A DNA stretch of 15,227 bases from JAQBDA01 sp041301185 (GCA_041301185.1 JBFYSV010000035.1:1-15227), one strand, 5' to 3'; counted from the first letter of the stretch, positions 7,501 to 13,934 are shown. A program made the numbers and translations. The notes: generated by a model from the sequence alone, not told the origin.

Positions 7501-7855
7501 GCGCCGTGTAGATGCGGATATAGTGAGCGGCGTCGGACGTCCAGCCGCCCAGGTCGAGCGGCGTGCTGTCCGGCTGGCTCCAGGCGCCCTCAATGCGGGC
7601 AATCGCGATCTGGTCAGCCGCCACCAGGTCGCCGGGCGAGGCGGCGCCGAAGTCGATCCCGCCGTAATCCGCCTGCCAGGCTGCCAGCGAGGTATAGCAC
7701 GGCTCTGGGCCGGGATAGCCACCGCAATCCTGGCGGATGACCGCCAGGACCTCGGCAGGGCCGGATGGCGATGCTCTCCCGGCATTGCCTGCCACCAAAC
7801 CCAAGATTAAGCTGAAAAACACAACCATCCGTATGGAAAGCTTAAGCGTATTCAT
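4532..7855 (-). CDS. Large secreted protein with two beta-helices and three Fn3/Ig-like domains (1107 aa)
   Basis: I prefer ATG 7855: it gives a compact signal peptide (NTLKLSIRM, hydrophobic core, GNAGRA) and has GGAG at 7869-7866. A TTG at 7876 would add seven residues and has its AGGA too close. Domain order: beta-helix 1 at ~45-310, opened by PCYTSLAAWQADYGG and DLVAADQIAIARIEGAW, known from many bacterial beta-helix proteins; an anchor-Q-like end at ~303-350 (GDYHLAATDGGARNYG, WDIGADE); an Ig/Fn3-like domain at ~357-452; an Fn3 domain at ~457-548 (PPVITGVQVTSLTPYTAQVTW); beta-helix 2 at ~552-955 (FYVNASHPQASDSNPGSQA, DTILVAPGNYRR, rungs such as HHITFRNNIFLG); a second anchor-Q end at ~965-1006 (GDYHLRTDSPAIDRG, WDIGPYE); and a C-terminal Fn3-like domain ending IVIYLPVVVKGP. 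It looks like two lyase-like modules joined by Fn3 linkers. Substrate unknown; a role on uronate-rich polysaccharide is inference. Confidence 0.85.
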   Translation of the reverse strand: MNTLKLSIRMVVFFSLILGLVAGNAGRASPSGPAEVLAVIRQDCGGYPGPEPCYTSLAAWQADYGGIDFGAASPGDLVAADQIAIARIEGAWSQPDSTPLDLGGWTSDAAHYIRIYTAPEARHTGTPGSGYRLHTSGEGPIYSSVAYFRVEGLEISGDTSDHLIYLSPNTAEGVGEVHFSHNLIHGNGVSTASGLMSYSLGGVLYAWNNVIYGVGEPGYTAGIQTGGGTAYLYNNTIAGITSGFAIRSGGVVVAKNNLTDAPGTDFYGSFYPGSDFNASSDDSAPGLHSRWEQSFTFTDPSAGDYHLAATDGGARNYGQDLSHDPVFPIFDDLDSTLRAGGWDIGADESASGADSVPPVRFDGTPSGELVSSTTQVTLTLSTAEAAECRYSTSPGVAYSEMTDSFAETGNLTHTRFVSGLHDEQSYTYAVKCQDSAANANPDDYLISFSIDSADATPPVITGVQVTSLTPYTAQVTWTTDEPATSQVEYGLAGSYGQLTLIATVLVTEHSALLRGLDAATPYHFRVRSIDIGDNETVSSGDVFTTSALDAMFYVNASHPQASDSNPGSQALPWLTIQHAADVAQPGDTILVAPGNYRRTVIEHGGAPGEYITFKGSAAPDTSLVDWEAVFDPAVPVQTPGNPAANAVTMGFDLDPPYPSETPVGYVRIENFEITAIHQESVASGRGGVRLANTEQVQIVGNFLHDLNPNPDGYDYVGVRGDSHDNLGAVIKDNTLYRVQGTGVSIMGQDWLVEGNHLSHGLDANTDTGAHVGGDSDAMRFFGSGHAIRDNWMHDYLDEEQYGDPHIDCFQSFSVYPDSQFAHHILIEGNTCDNFGQMLMIEDSSEENGTGNAVHHITFRNNIFLGARAYAIQGGGADYFTFANNLVADSNYGAFGLSNNPYLTVYNNIFYNNGSGSQINDNESKVGSVWDYNLHYPDFTWPPKQPEFDQHSLFGVEPRFRKPAAGDYHLRTDSPAIDRGVALAGFNYDKAFTVRPQMTAWDIGPYEAIPELELVGVAANTAIHLTWSINISLPLTTTWTISYEGTPGSEPSPITGISAGTRAYTLTGLTNYAWYTVTLTSDPPLLSDTVAVMPTDIVIYLPVVVKGP
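4578..4653. repeat. 76-bp near-identical direct repeat, copy 2
   Basis: The partner of 2643-2718, with one mismatch in 76 bases. It encodes the same stretch of the C-terminal Fn3-like domain, 1.9 kb away in the same orientation. Confidence 0.9.
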
Positions 7856-7884
7856 GCGTTCCTGTCTCCAAAGCAAATTCCTGG

Positions 7885-9606
7885 CTAATGCTCTTTACCC
7901 ATCCAGGGAAATAAGTCTTGCTTCACAAAGGCGTGAAAGCTATCCTGAAATCCCGAGCCACCCTGCGGAGCCATGGGGAGGTAGAGGCGCGACCCGCCAA
8001 CCAGCAGGGTGACGCTGGTTGTCTGGGTGGCAGTTGCGCTGGTCGCAGTAATGGGCAGGGTGTACCACCACCCGGGGTTTACCGGACCTGTGTGGGTATC
8101 CGTAATCGCCAGGGTGGATTGGAATGGGGGAATCCCATCTGCCTGGCTCAGGCTTACCAGCAAGTCCGGCGAGGGATTGTCCACCTCCAGGTGGACCGGA
8201 GCCGCGAAGGCTCCGCTGGGATCGACCGCGACCGTAAAAACGGCTACCTCTGCAGGGTTTATCGCCTGGTGAAGAGGGCTGACCGCCAGGCTGAAACCTT
8301 CTGCGGAGAGCTCGTCCGCGCCGATATCGGCAGCCGGTCCTGCCGGGCGGGGCTCCCCATCAATGTCATCCGTCACCCCCGAGGGGGCGGTCACCTGGTC
8401 AATGGCGGCGGTCGCGGCAGGCGCCAGGTGCAAATCGCCATCCCCGGCCGCCACAAACCACTCTGCCAGCGCCCCGCTCAGGTTGCCATCCTGCTGCGCC
8501 GTGGCGCCATCGCGCTCGCGCAGCGTGTGGTTGACCAGATTGTTGATAATCTGCGCCTGGGTGTTGGGAAAACGCCATTCGATCGATGAGAAAGTGCTGC
8601 CCGGGTCGGCAGTATAGATGGTGTTGTGCAGTGCCTGGGCGTTGCAGGCGTTCCACAGGCAGATGCCGCAGTCAAAACCGGATTGCGAGGCGAACAGCCC
8701 GCTGCTGTTGGCGGCAATGAAGTTGTTGCGGATCATCCCGCCGAAATCGTCGACATAGCCGCTGGCGGCAGGGCAGGGGTCATCGGGGTAAGTCCTGCCC
8801 TCGCCATCGGTGACCAGCCCCAATCCGACGCCCCGGGCGTTATCCAGCAGGATGTTACGCTCGATGGTCGTATCGCGGCAGCCGCGCCACAGGTGGATGG
8901 CGTGCTCGGAGAGACCTGCCTCACACCAAAAGCCCTGGATGCGATTATCGCGCACCGTCCAGCCGCGCGACTGGTGAGCGTCCACCCCGCCGGTATAGCA
9001 ATTGTCGCGAATGTGCGCTCTCCCGGCGCCAGTCAGCTCAATCTGTGAGCAAGCGATCACCCCTTCGTCGGTATAAAACCCGCCGGGAATCGGGTTGATC
9101 TTGATCGCCTGCTGGCCCGGGTCAATGATGTGCACATTGTAGATTAGCGTGTTCAGCGTGTGGCTGGTCTCGGTGCTCATTACGTGGATGGGGTGGTCGT
9201 AGGCCTCCTGCAGGGTCAGGTCGGCAATGGTCACATCCGAAGCCACGATTTGAACAATCTCGGTGGTGATGTAATTCCCGTCCAGCACCACTGCCTGGCG
9301 GTTCCCGCTGGCAGAGCGCAGCGTGACGCCCGGCGTATCAAAAAGCAGGTAGACCCCATCCAGGTTGTAAATCCCATCCGCCACCAGGATCGTGGTGCCT
9401 GAGGCGGCATTGTTGACCGCGCTCTCCAGCCCGGCGACAGTGGAGACCTGGACCACATTCCCCCCGGGAGGCGGCAAAGGGGGGCAGGCGCTACCCGCTT
9501 GAGCTAAAGCCGGGTCACTGATCGCTTGCACGGGCCCGCTGGGAGCTATCAGCAGGATCAGCGCCAGGCAGAGAAGTATGGGCATAAACCGGGTATTTGG
9601 GTTCAT
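7885..9606 (-). CDS. Secreted right-handed beta-helix protein with anchor-Q motif and unusual C-terminal tail (573 aa)
   Basis: ATG 9606 has TGAGG six bases upstream and lies 8 bp after the previous stop. A GTG at 9618 would overlap that stop by four bases and add MRPP. Residues 1-28 form a signal peptide (PVQA end). Residues ~45-380 form a beta-helix that opens PGGNVVQVSTVAGLESAVNNAASGTTILVADGIYNL, the NosD/pectate-lyase-like style. The rungs include HIRDNCYTGGVDAHQSRGWTVRDNRIQG and TTIERNILLDNARGVGLGL. Residues ~392-435 hold DLHLAPAATAAIDQV and ADIGADE, the choice-of-anchor-Q signature. A ~95-residue beta-sandwich-like domain (FSLAVSPLHQAINPAEVAVFTVAVDP) follows, then SRLYLPMAPQ. Here the protein does not stop at the LP motif but runs on for GG and 23 more residues (SGFQDSF...MGKEH). 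It may bind or cleave polysaccharide; no catalytic residue was identified. Confidence 0.85.
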   Translation of the reverse strand: MNPNTRFMPILLCLALILLIAPSGPVQAISDPALAQAGSACPPLPPPGGNVVQVSTVAGLESAVNNAASGTTILVADGIYNLDGVYLLFDTPGVTLRSASGNRQAVVLDGNYITTEIVQIVASDVTIADLTLQEAYDHPIHVMSTETSHTLNTLIYNVHIIDPGQQAIKINPIPGGFYTDEGVIACSQIELTGAGRAHIRDNCYTGGVDAHQSRGWTVRDNRIQGFWCEAGLSEHAIHLWRGCRDTTIERNILLDNARGVGLGLVTDGEGRTYPDDPCPAASGYVDDFGGMIRNNFIAANSSGLFASQSGFDCGICLWNACNAQALHNTIYTADPGSTFSSIEWRFPNTQAQIINNLVNHTLRERDGATAQQDGNLSGALAEWFVAAGDGDLHLAPAATAAIDQVTAPSGVTDDIDGEPRPAGPAADIGADELSAEGFSLAVSPLHQAINPAEVAVFTVAVDPSGAFAAPVHLEVDNPSPDLLVSLSQADGIPPFQSTLAITDTHTGPVNPGWWYTLPITATSATATQTTSVTLLVGGSRLYLPMAPQGGSGFQDSFHAFVKQDLFPWMGKEH

Positions 9607-9614
9607 GGGTGGCC

Positions 9615-11021
9615 TCACTTCACCGCCAGCGGCAGATACAGGTAGTGCGAAAAGACCGGCGAGTTGCCCTCGAAAGCGCCGATACTGGGCGGGACGCTGT
9701 AGGCAAGGCCGTCGTAATCATCGACCACGCCAACCACAGGGGCACCCCTGCCGAGCGCCGGGCTGCCGCTTTGCAGGTGATAATCCCCGCCAGCCGGATC
9801 CTGGAGCAACGGGTCTTGCCCCACCACGCCATCCGTCTCGGCGGCTGGCAGGGTGGGCTGGGATTGCGCCGGGTTGTCGTGAGCGTACCACAGGTTGTTT
9901 GAGAAGGTGAAGGTTTCGGGGGCGGTATTGGGGCCAATGTTGACATACGTTGAAAGGGCGCCGCGGTCGAAATAGAACAGGTTGTTGACTACGGTATTAT
10001 CCCCGCTGGGCAGGAACTCATAGGTTCCGTCGCTGACCGTCTCTTGCAGGATGCGCAGCAGCCAATTTTCAGGGTCGATGATCGTGTTATTGGCTGCCAG
10101 GCTGTCCACTGCGCCGACAAAGGCAAACGGCGTCTCGCCGCCTTCGATCACGTTAGCAATCACGCGGATGTCGCGCGCCTCGAAGTTCGGCTGGCTGGTG
10201 GACAGCGGCGGGCGAAAATACTCGTAGCCGGTGCTGCCGCCAATATTGACCGCCCGGTAGCCGGCATTGAGCATGCGGTTGGCGCGGATTTCGATGTCCT
10301 GGCTGCCGCCCTTATTTTGCACTGCGTTGGCAGACAGGTCGTGGAAGAAATTACCCACGATCAGCCCGTGGTGGCAGCCCACATGATCGATGCCGCTGCC
10401 CGACCCATCTCCTCCGCAGAAGGCGAACTCGCTGTTCAGCACAAAGTAATCGTTTACCCCGGAGAGCTTCAGGCAGTCCTGGTTGCCGTCGTCGCCAATG
10501 TGGTGGATGCTCAGATCCCGAAAGAGGACATGCCGGGTGGCGTCGGGGTTGGCATAATCCCCGCCATCGTCGGTGTTGATACCGTTGTAGGCGGTGTTGC
10601 GCACTTCCAGGTCATGCAGGATGACGTAGTGGGCGCGCACCAGGTGAATGCCTTCACCGCCGCCCTCGATCACTGGCCGGGTTTCGCCCGGCGTGCCGCC
10701 GATCCAGATCGGCGCAGCCTCCGTACCAGCCAGGTCTTGGAGATACGTCCCTCCGGCGTATGTCCCGGCATGCAGGCGGATCGCCGCCCCGGGGGCGGCA
10801 TCCTGGGCAGCCCGCTCAATGCTGGCGTAGGGGTTGGCAGCACTGCCATCGCCGGTGCCATCGTCGCCACCCACAGTGACGTGGATCTCGAACGCTGGCT
10901 GCTTTCCGGTTTCAAAAGTAGGCACGATTGGGGCAGCGGGCAACTCCTTGGGGCGGGCTGCTGTCCCAACGGTCCCGAGCGCTAACACCAGCACGGAAAT
11001 CAAGGTCAGGTGGAATCTCAT
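9615..11021 (-). CDS. Secreted right-handed beta-helix protein of a conserved family, ends YLPLAVK (468 aa)
   Basis: ATG 11021 has a perfect AGGAGG (11033-11028) six bases upstream. The signal peptide is residues 1-21. Residues ~45-400 form a beta-helix. It starts HVTVGGDDGTGDGSAANPYASIERAAQDAAPGAAIRL, which is the DUF1565/PL9-like opening. A well-conserved core follows: GGGEGIHLVRAHYVILHDLEV, NQDCLKLSGVNDYFVLNSEF, GGDGSGSGIDHVGCHHGLIVGNFFHDL, RAVNIGGSTGYEYFRPP. The conserved acidic, Cys and His residues in 178-217 (QDCLKLS, IDHVGCHHG) are the best candidates for a metal- or substrate-binding site, though this is inferred by analogy. Residues ~412-451 are an anchor-Q end (GDYHLQSGSPALGRG, PSIGAFE), followed directly by the terminal YLYLPLAVK. 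There is no Fn3 module, unlike three of its operon partners. A lyase or glycoside hydrolase role is likely but unproven. Confidence 0.87.
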   Translation of the reverse strand: MRFHLTLISVLVLALGTVGTAARPKELPAAPIVPTFETGKQPAFEIHVTVGGDDGTGDGSAANPYASIERAAQDAAPGAAIRLHAGTYAGGTYLQDLAGTEAAPIWIGGTPGETRPVIEGGGEGIHLVRAHYVILHDLEVRNTAYNGINTDDGGDYANPDATRHVLFRDLSIHHIGDDGNQDCLKLSGVNDYFVLNSEFAFCGGDGSGSGIDHVGCHHGLIVGNFFHDLSANAVQNKGGSQDIEIRANRMLNAGYRAVNIGGSTGYEYFRPPLSTSQPNFEARDIRVIANVIEGGETPFAFVGAVDSLAANNTIIDPENWLLRILQETVSDGTYEFLPSGDNTVVNNLFYFDRGALSTYVNIGPNTAPETFTFSNNLWYAHDNPAQSQPTLPAAETDGVVGQDPLLQDPAGGDYHLQSGSPALGRGAPVVGVVDDYDGLAYSVPPSIGAFEGNSPVFSHYLYLPLAVK

Positions 11022-11027
11022 AGCAAA

Positions 11028-11033
11028 CCTCCT
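11028..11033 (-). promoter_or_regulatory. Consensus Shine-Dalgarno AGGAGG
   Basis: This is the strongest ribosome-binding site in the operon, six bases before ATG 11021. It fixes that start. The gene may be translated better than its partners. Confidence 0.8.
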
Positions 11034-11047
11034 GGGGTTGTGGCTCC

Positions 11048-11812
11048 CTAAGGCTCCGGTGGAAATTGGGCTATCCCATTGATCGTGCCATTTTCGATAT
11101 GAGGGATGCCGCTGTCAGTGAGCAGGTTGCCATAGCTATCGGTGACGCGGAACGCGTAAGGGCCTGGCCCCATACCGGGGTCCGTCTGCACAAAGTAATT
11201 GTACGCGGTGCGCGGCACAGCGACCCACTGACCACCAGGGTCGAGATATTCGAATTTTGCGATCGGGTTGCGGTGGTTGCGAACCTGCACCGCCGTCCAC
11301 CACTGGTTGCTGCCATCTTTGAAGTGATAGGCGATCGGTCCGGGCAAGTCTGGGCTGATCACCTGCCAGGTAATGTCCACCCGCCCCAGCGGCAGGTCGG
11401 CGATCAGGGCGAAAGCCTCCCGGCTCAGGTCCAGGTGGCCAGCCTGGCATTCGGGGCACAGATCGACGATGCGGACAATGACCTCACCCTTGGGTCCGCT
11501 CACATGAACGTAAGCCCCACAGGCAGCGGATGCCTCGTACTCTGCAGCATTCATGGCTGAGACCATCAAATCCTGCGGTGATGGGCCAAACATGCAGGCG
11601 CCGTCGCCGGTAGCGGTGTAGTATGTGGCAATACCTTCGTGAATCGGGTTAGCGGCGGCTGGCGGATTGAAGATCAGGGGCAGCCAGACAGAAGGCTCGC
11701 CGGTGCCCCGGGCGCGGGCCGGCGTATGGCTGAGCAGAATTGCCAGCAGCGCCAAGGTCGCCAGCCAGGGGATCTTAGTGTTTACTGAGACTTGGCGCGG
11801 GTTTTGCACCAC
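11048..11812 (-). CDS. Bacterial expansin (EXLX1-like), two domains, secreted (254 aa)
   Basis: Expansins loosen plant-type cell walls without hydrolysis by disrupting contacts between cellulose and other polymers. I chose GTG 11812 because AGGTG lies five bases upstream; GTG 11809 and GTG 11830 are alternatives. The signal peptide is ~1-34 (ARA end). A short linker carries VWLPLIFN (42-49). Domain 1 (double-psi barrel, ~58-152) begins EGIATYYTATGDGACMFGP and contains SAMNAAEYEASAACGAYVHVSGP, VDLCPEC and LDLS; Asp117 and Asp128 match Asp71 and the essential Asp82 of Bacillus EXLX1. Domain 2 (CBM63-like, ~158-245) has SNQWWTAVQVRNHRNPIAKFEY and YNYFVQT, with Trp171/Trp172 and Tyr204 matching the cellulose-binding aromatic platform (Trp125/Trp126/Tyr157). 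Four Cys (73, 98, 119, 122) suggest two disulfides, which the Bacillus protein lacks; Cys119 sits where Bacillus has Tyr73. The Bacillus correspondences are aligned from memory. The family call is very safe; activity is inferred. Confidence 0.93.
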   Translation of the reverse strand: MVQNPRQVSVNTKIPWLATLALLAILLSHTPARARGTGEPSVWLPLIFNPPAAANPIHEGIATYYTATGDGACMFGPSPQDLMVSAMNAAEYEASAACGAYVHVSGPKGEVIVRIVDLCPECQAGHLDLSREAFALIADLPLGRVDITWQVISPDLPGPIAYHFKDGSNQWWTAVQVRNHRNPIAKFEYLDPGGQWVAVPRTAYNYFVQTDPGMGPGPYAFRVTDSYGNLLTDSGIPHIENGTINGIAQFPPEP

Positions 11813-11817
11813 AGCAT

Positions 11818-11822
11818 CACCT
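11818..11822 (-). promoter_or_regulatory. Ribosome-binding site AGGTG deciding the expansin start
   Basis: AGGTG is five bases before GTG 11812 and overlaps the stop codon region of the upstream gene (TAG at 11823-11821). This arrangement suggests translational coupling between the Pectate_lyase_3-like protein and the expansin. Confidence 0.5.
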
Positions 11823-13842
11823 ATCTCCACATAGCCGGTAGACAGACAATATGATCGGTGGGCATCACGGTCAGCGTGCTGGTCAGGATGGGCGTGCTAT
11901 CCAGCATGGCGTTGAGGGTGATGGTGTAGGGCTCGTAATTGGTCAGCCCGGTCAGGCTGTAAGCGCGGGTAGGCTCAGGCAGGCCGGTGATGGGTGAAGG
12001 CTGGTCGCCGGGGGGGCCTGCGTAGCTGATCTGCCAGGTGCTGGTGACCGGCAGGATTCCGCTGACCTGCCAGGTCAGATGGATAGCTTGGTCGGCGGGG
12101 GTGGCGTGCAGGCTGAGCCCGGTCGTTTGCGAGCAGGGCAGGCCCTCGAAGCGGCGTTTGGCGGGGATATCGTTGGTGTAGCCGACCACATCCGGGCCGA
12201 TGGCAGGCCAGGGCGTCTCCTGGCACCACCATTCCGGGGCTGCGCTGCGGTACAGCGAGGCGGGCAGATCGTGCTCGGGTATCGCCGGGTCCCATATTAC
12301 GGAGTTGGTCACGTAATCGAAATTGCCATGCCGCAGCAGGGTGGCGGCGGGTCGAGGGTCCTCCACGCCGCTGCCCACCCCCAGGGCGTAGATAGCGCGC
12401 TCGTCCCAGTCATCATAAGGCTGCCCGGGGAGCACCTCGTAGCGGTTGGACTTGCCGGGCGTGCCCAGGACGCTGCCGACGATGTTCATGGACGTGTTCT
12501 TGGCAGCGATCTCGATGGCGTTGTTGCGGGTGGTGATGGTGTCGCTTTGCCAGCCGAACGAGCGCGAGCGGAAGACCGTGTTGTGGCTGGATGAGCCGTG
12601 GATGATATCGGCTTCGGCTTTATAGGCGAAGTTGCCCTCCCACAGGTTCATCTTGGGGTGCGGGGCGTGGTTGATGGACGGGCTGGCGATCATCCACCAC
12701 TCGTCATCGAAAAGGATGTCGTGCAGGTAATTGTAGGCGATCACGTTGCCAGACGCGCCGCCAGCGGTCATGACGCCCCCGCCGTCGATGGTGCTCAGGA
12801 TATTGTCCTCTACCAGGTTGTTCGAGCTGTGCATATCGAGCAGGATCCCGTAGCCGCGGTCGCGGCCGTAGCCATCGATGCCGGTATGAATATAGCACTC
12901 GCGGATCTCGTTCTGCAGCGAATCGATGACCCACATCGCCCGCCGCTGGACGTTCTTGATCTCGACGTTCTTGACCCACGAATACTGGGCGCCGTCCATT
13001 TCGATGATAAACTCCACCTCCGGCTCATCCTGGGTCAGGGTCAGGTCTTCCAGCCCGGCGTGGCGGATCATGGCGTCGGCGTCCACCTGGTAAGCCCACG
13101 GGTTGAGAGCGGTGTCATACATCCAGTGCAGCGGCAGGTTGAGTGTCACCTGGCTGCCGCTGACGGCGGTCACTTCAACCAGCTGCCCCAGCACCCGGTC
13201 GCCGTCCTCGTAGCCGCACCAGGTGCATTTGCCTTCCACGCCGACCGGATCGACGATGTCATTGTCGTTGAGCTGGTTGATCAGCAGGATGTCTCCGGGA
13301 TTGATCCCCGCAGTGCTGGCAAGCGTGATCACCCGGGAGTCTTTGTCCGCTTCGAGCACGGTGTAGGTCTTGTGCAGACCGGCGATCTGCCAGTAGATCA
13401 GGCCGCGCATATCGACCATCGAGCGCAAATAACCGCCGCTATGCTTGAGGACGGTTACGCCAGGCCCAGCGCCGCGCAGGGTGGCGTGGCTATCCAGGTG
13501 GATCGTATCCGAGGTGAGGTAGGTACCTTCCGGCAGGTACACCACCTGACCGTCCGAGCAGCTGTCCAGCGCAGCCTGGATGGCGTGGGTGGCATCGGCG
13601 ATCCCGTTCCCGTAGGCGGCGCTGTCGAGGGTGGCGCAGACGACCGTCCTCTCGGGGATACCCCCGGGTACACCCGCCCGGCTCCAATCGATTTTGCGCT
13701 CGGCGGGGATAATTTCATGCAGCTTGCCGGCATTGTCGGGGATACCGGTTTTCGAGAGCGCCGGAGCAGGCGGCGTGTAGCTCAGCGTCAGAATCAGGGC
13801 AAAAACCGCCCACCAGTTAAAGATGCTGCGTCTTCTTCTCAT
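11821..13842 (-). CDS. Secreted Pectate_lyase_3-type beta-helix protein with C-terminal Fn3-like domain (673 aa)
   Basis: ATG 13842 has GAAGGAA (13857-13851) eight bases upstream and opens a signal peptide (RRRRSIFNWWAVFALILTL, cleavage near PALS). An ATG at 13917 would add 25 non-signal residues, so I did not use it. Residues ~78-135 show AYGNGIADATHAIQAALDSC, GQVVYLPEGTYLTSDTIHL and HATLRGAGPGVTVLKH, the hallmark start of the Pectate_lyase_3 (PF12708) beta-helix. An insert at ~160-255 (DSRVITLASTAGINPGDILLI, KCTWCGYEDGDRV) precedes more rungs (NEIRECYIHTGIDGYG, NNLVEDNILSTIDGGGV). HAPHPKMNLWEGNFAYKAEADIIHGSSSHNTVFRSR and PWPAIGPDVVGY are conserved in a broad uncharacterised family. Residues ~575-660 are Fn3-like, ending DHIVCLPAMWR. 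It is the first gene of the operon, next to the divergent regulator. Polysaccharide lyase or hydrolase activity is plausible, not shown. Confidence 0.87.
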   Translation of the reverse strand: MRRRRSIFNWWAVFALILTLSYTPPAPALSKTGIPDNAGKLHEIIPAERKIDWSRAGVPGGIPERTVVCATLDSAAYGNGIADATHAIQAALDSCSDGQVVYLPEGTYLTSDTIHLDSHATLRGAGPGVTVLKHSGGYLRSMVDMRGLIYWQIAGLHKTYTVLEADKDSRVITLASTAGINPGDILLINQLNDNDIVDPVGVEGKCTWCGYEDGDRVLGQLVEVTAVSGSQVTLNLPLHWMYDTALNPWAYQVDADAMIRHAGLEDLTLTQDEPEVEFIIEMDGAQYSWVKNVEIKNVQRRAMWVIDSLQNEIRECYIHTGIDGYGRDRGYGILLDMHSSNNLVEDNILSTIDGGGVMTAGGASGNVIAYNYLHDILFDDEWWMIASPSINHAPHPKMNLWEGNFAYKAEADIIHGSSSHNTVFRSRSFGWQSDTITTRNNAIEIAAKNTSMNIVGSVLGTPGKSNRYEVLPGQPYDDWDERAIYALGVGSGVEDPRPAATLLRHGNFDYVTNSVIWDPAIPEHDLPASLYRSAAPEWWCQETPWPAIGPDVVGYTNDIPAKRRFEGLPCSQTTGLSLHATPADQAIHLTWQVSGILPVTSTWQISYAGPPGDQPSPITGLPEPTRAYSLTGLTNYEPYTITLNAMLDSTPILTSTLTVMPTDHIVCLPAMWR

Positions 13843-13905
13843 GCCAATGCTTCCTTCTCCGGGTGTGGTTTGCACTATTGCTGCGATCTCCTGCCCATTA
13901 GCATC

Positions 13906-13911
13906 AATATA
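13906..13911 (-). promoter_or_regulatory. Candidate -10 box TATATT of the operon promoter
   Basis: TATATT on the minus strand lies ~65 bp upstream of ATG 13842. No good -35 hexamer sits at 16-18 bases (the sequence there is CGCCGG). A weak -35 fits a promoter that needs an activator, as is usual for SARP-controlled promoters, but this is inference. Confidence 0.3.
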
Positions 13912-13934
13912 CATCAATCTGACAGCCGCCGGCG

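Larger units (their letters stand above)
2603..13842 (-). other. Predicted six-gene operon: five beta-helix proteins and one expansin
   Basis: Six genes read in the same direction with gaps of 8, 26, 8, 29 and 27 bp, using the start codons chosen here. There is no room for internal promoters or terminators between them. Every product begins with a signal peptide. The first gene is divergent from a SARP/BTAD regulator across a ~400-bp control region, and the last gene is followed by a 240-bp gap. Joint transcription is inferred from spacing; the shared export and shared polysaccharide-related folds are read from the sequences. Confidence 0.8.

Noticed and set aside
10044..10985. 313-aa open frame on the plus strand
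   Set aside because: Antisense shadow of the 468-aa beta-helix gene.
2603..13842. Phage tail-spike module, suggested by many beta-helix proteins
   Set aside because: All six have Sec-type signal peptides and there are no capsid, tail, lysis or integrase genes in the window.
13843..13917. 25-codon N-terminal extension of the Pectate_lyase_3-like protein (ATG 13917)
   Set aside because: It would place a polar, acidic stretch before the Arg-rich signal peptide, and the ATG at 13842 has a clear GAAGGAA site.
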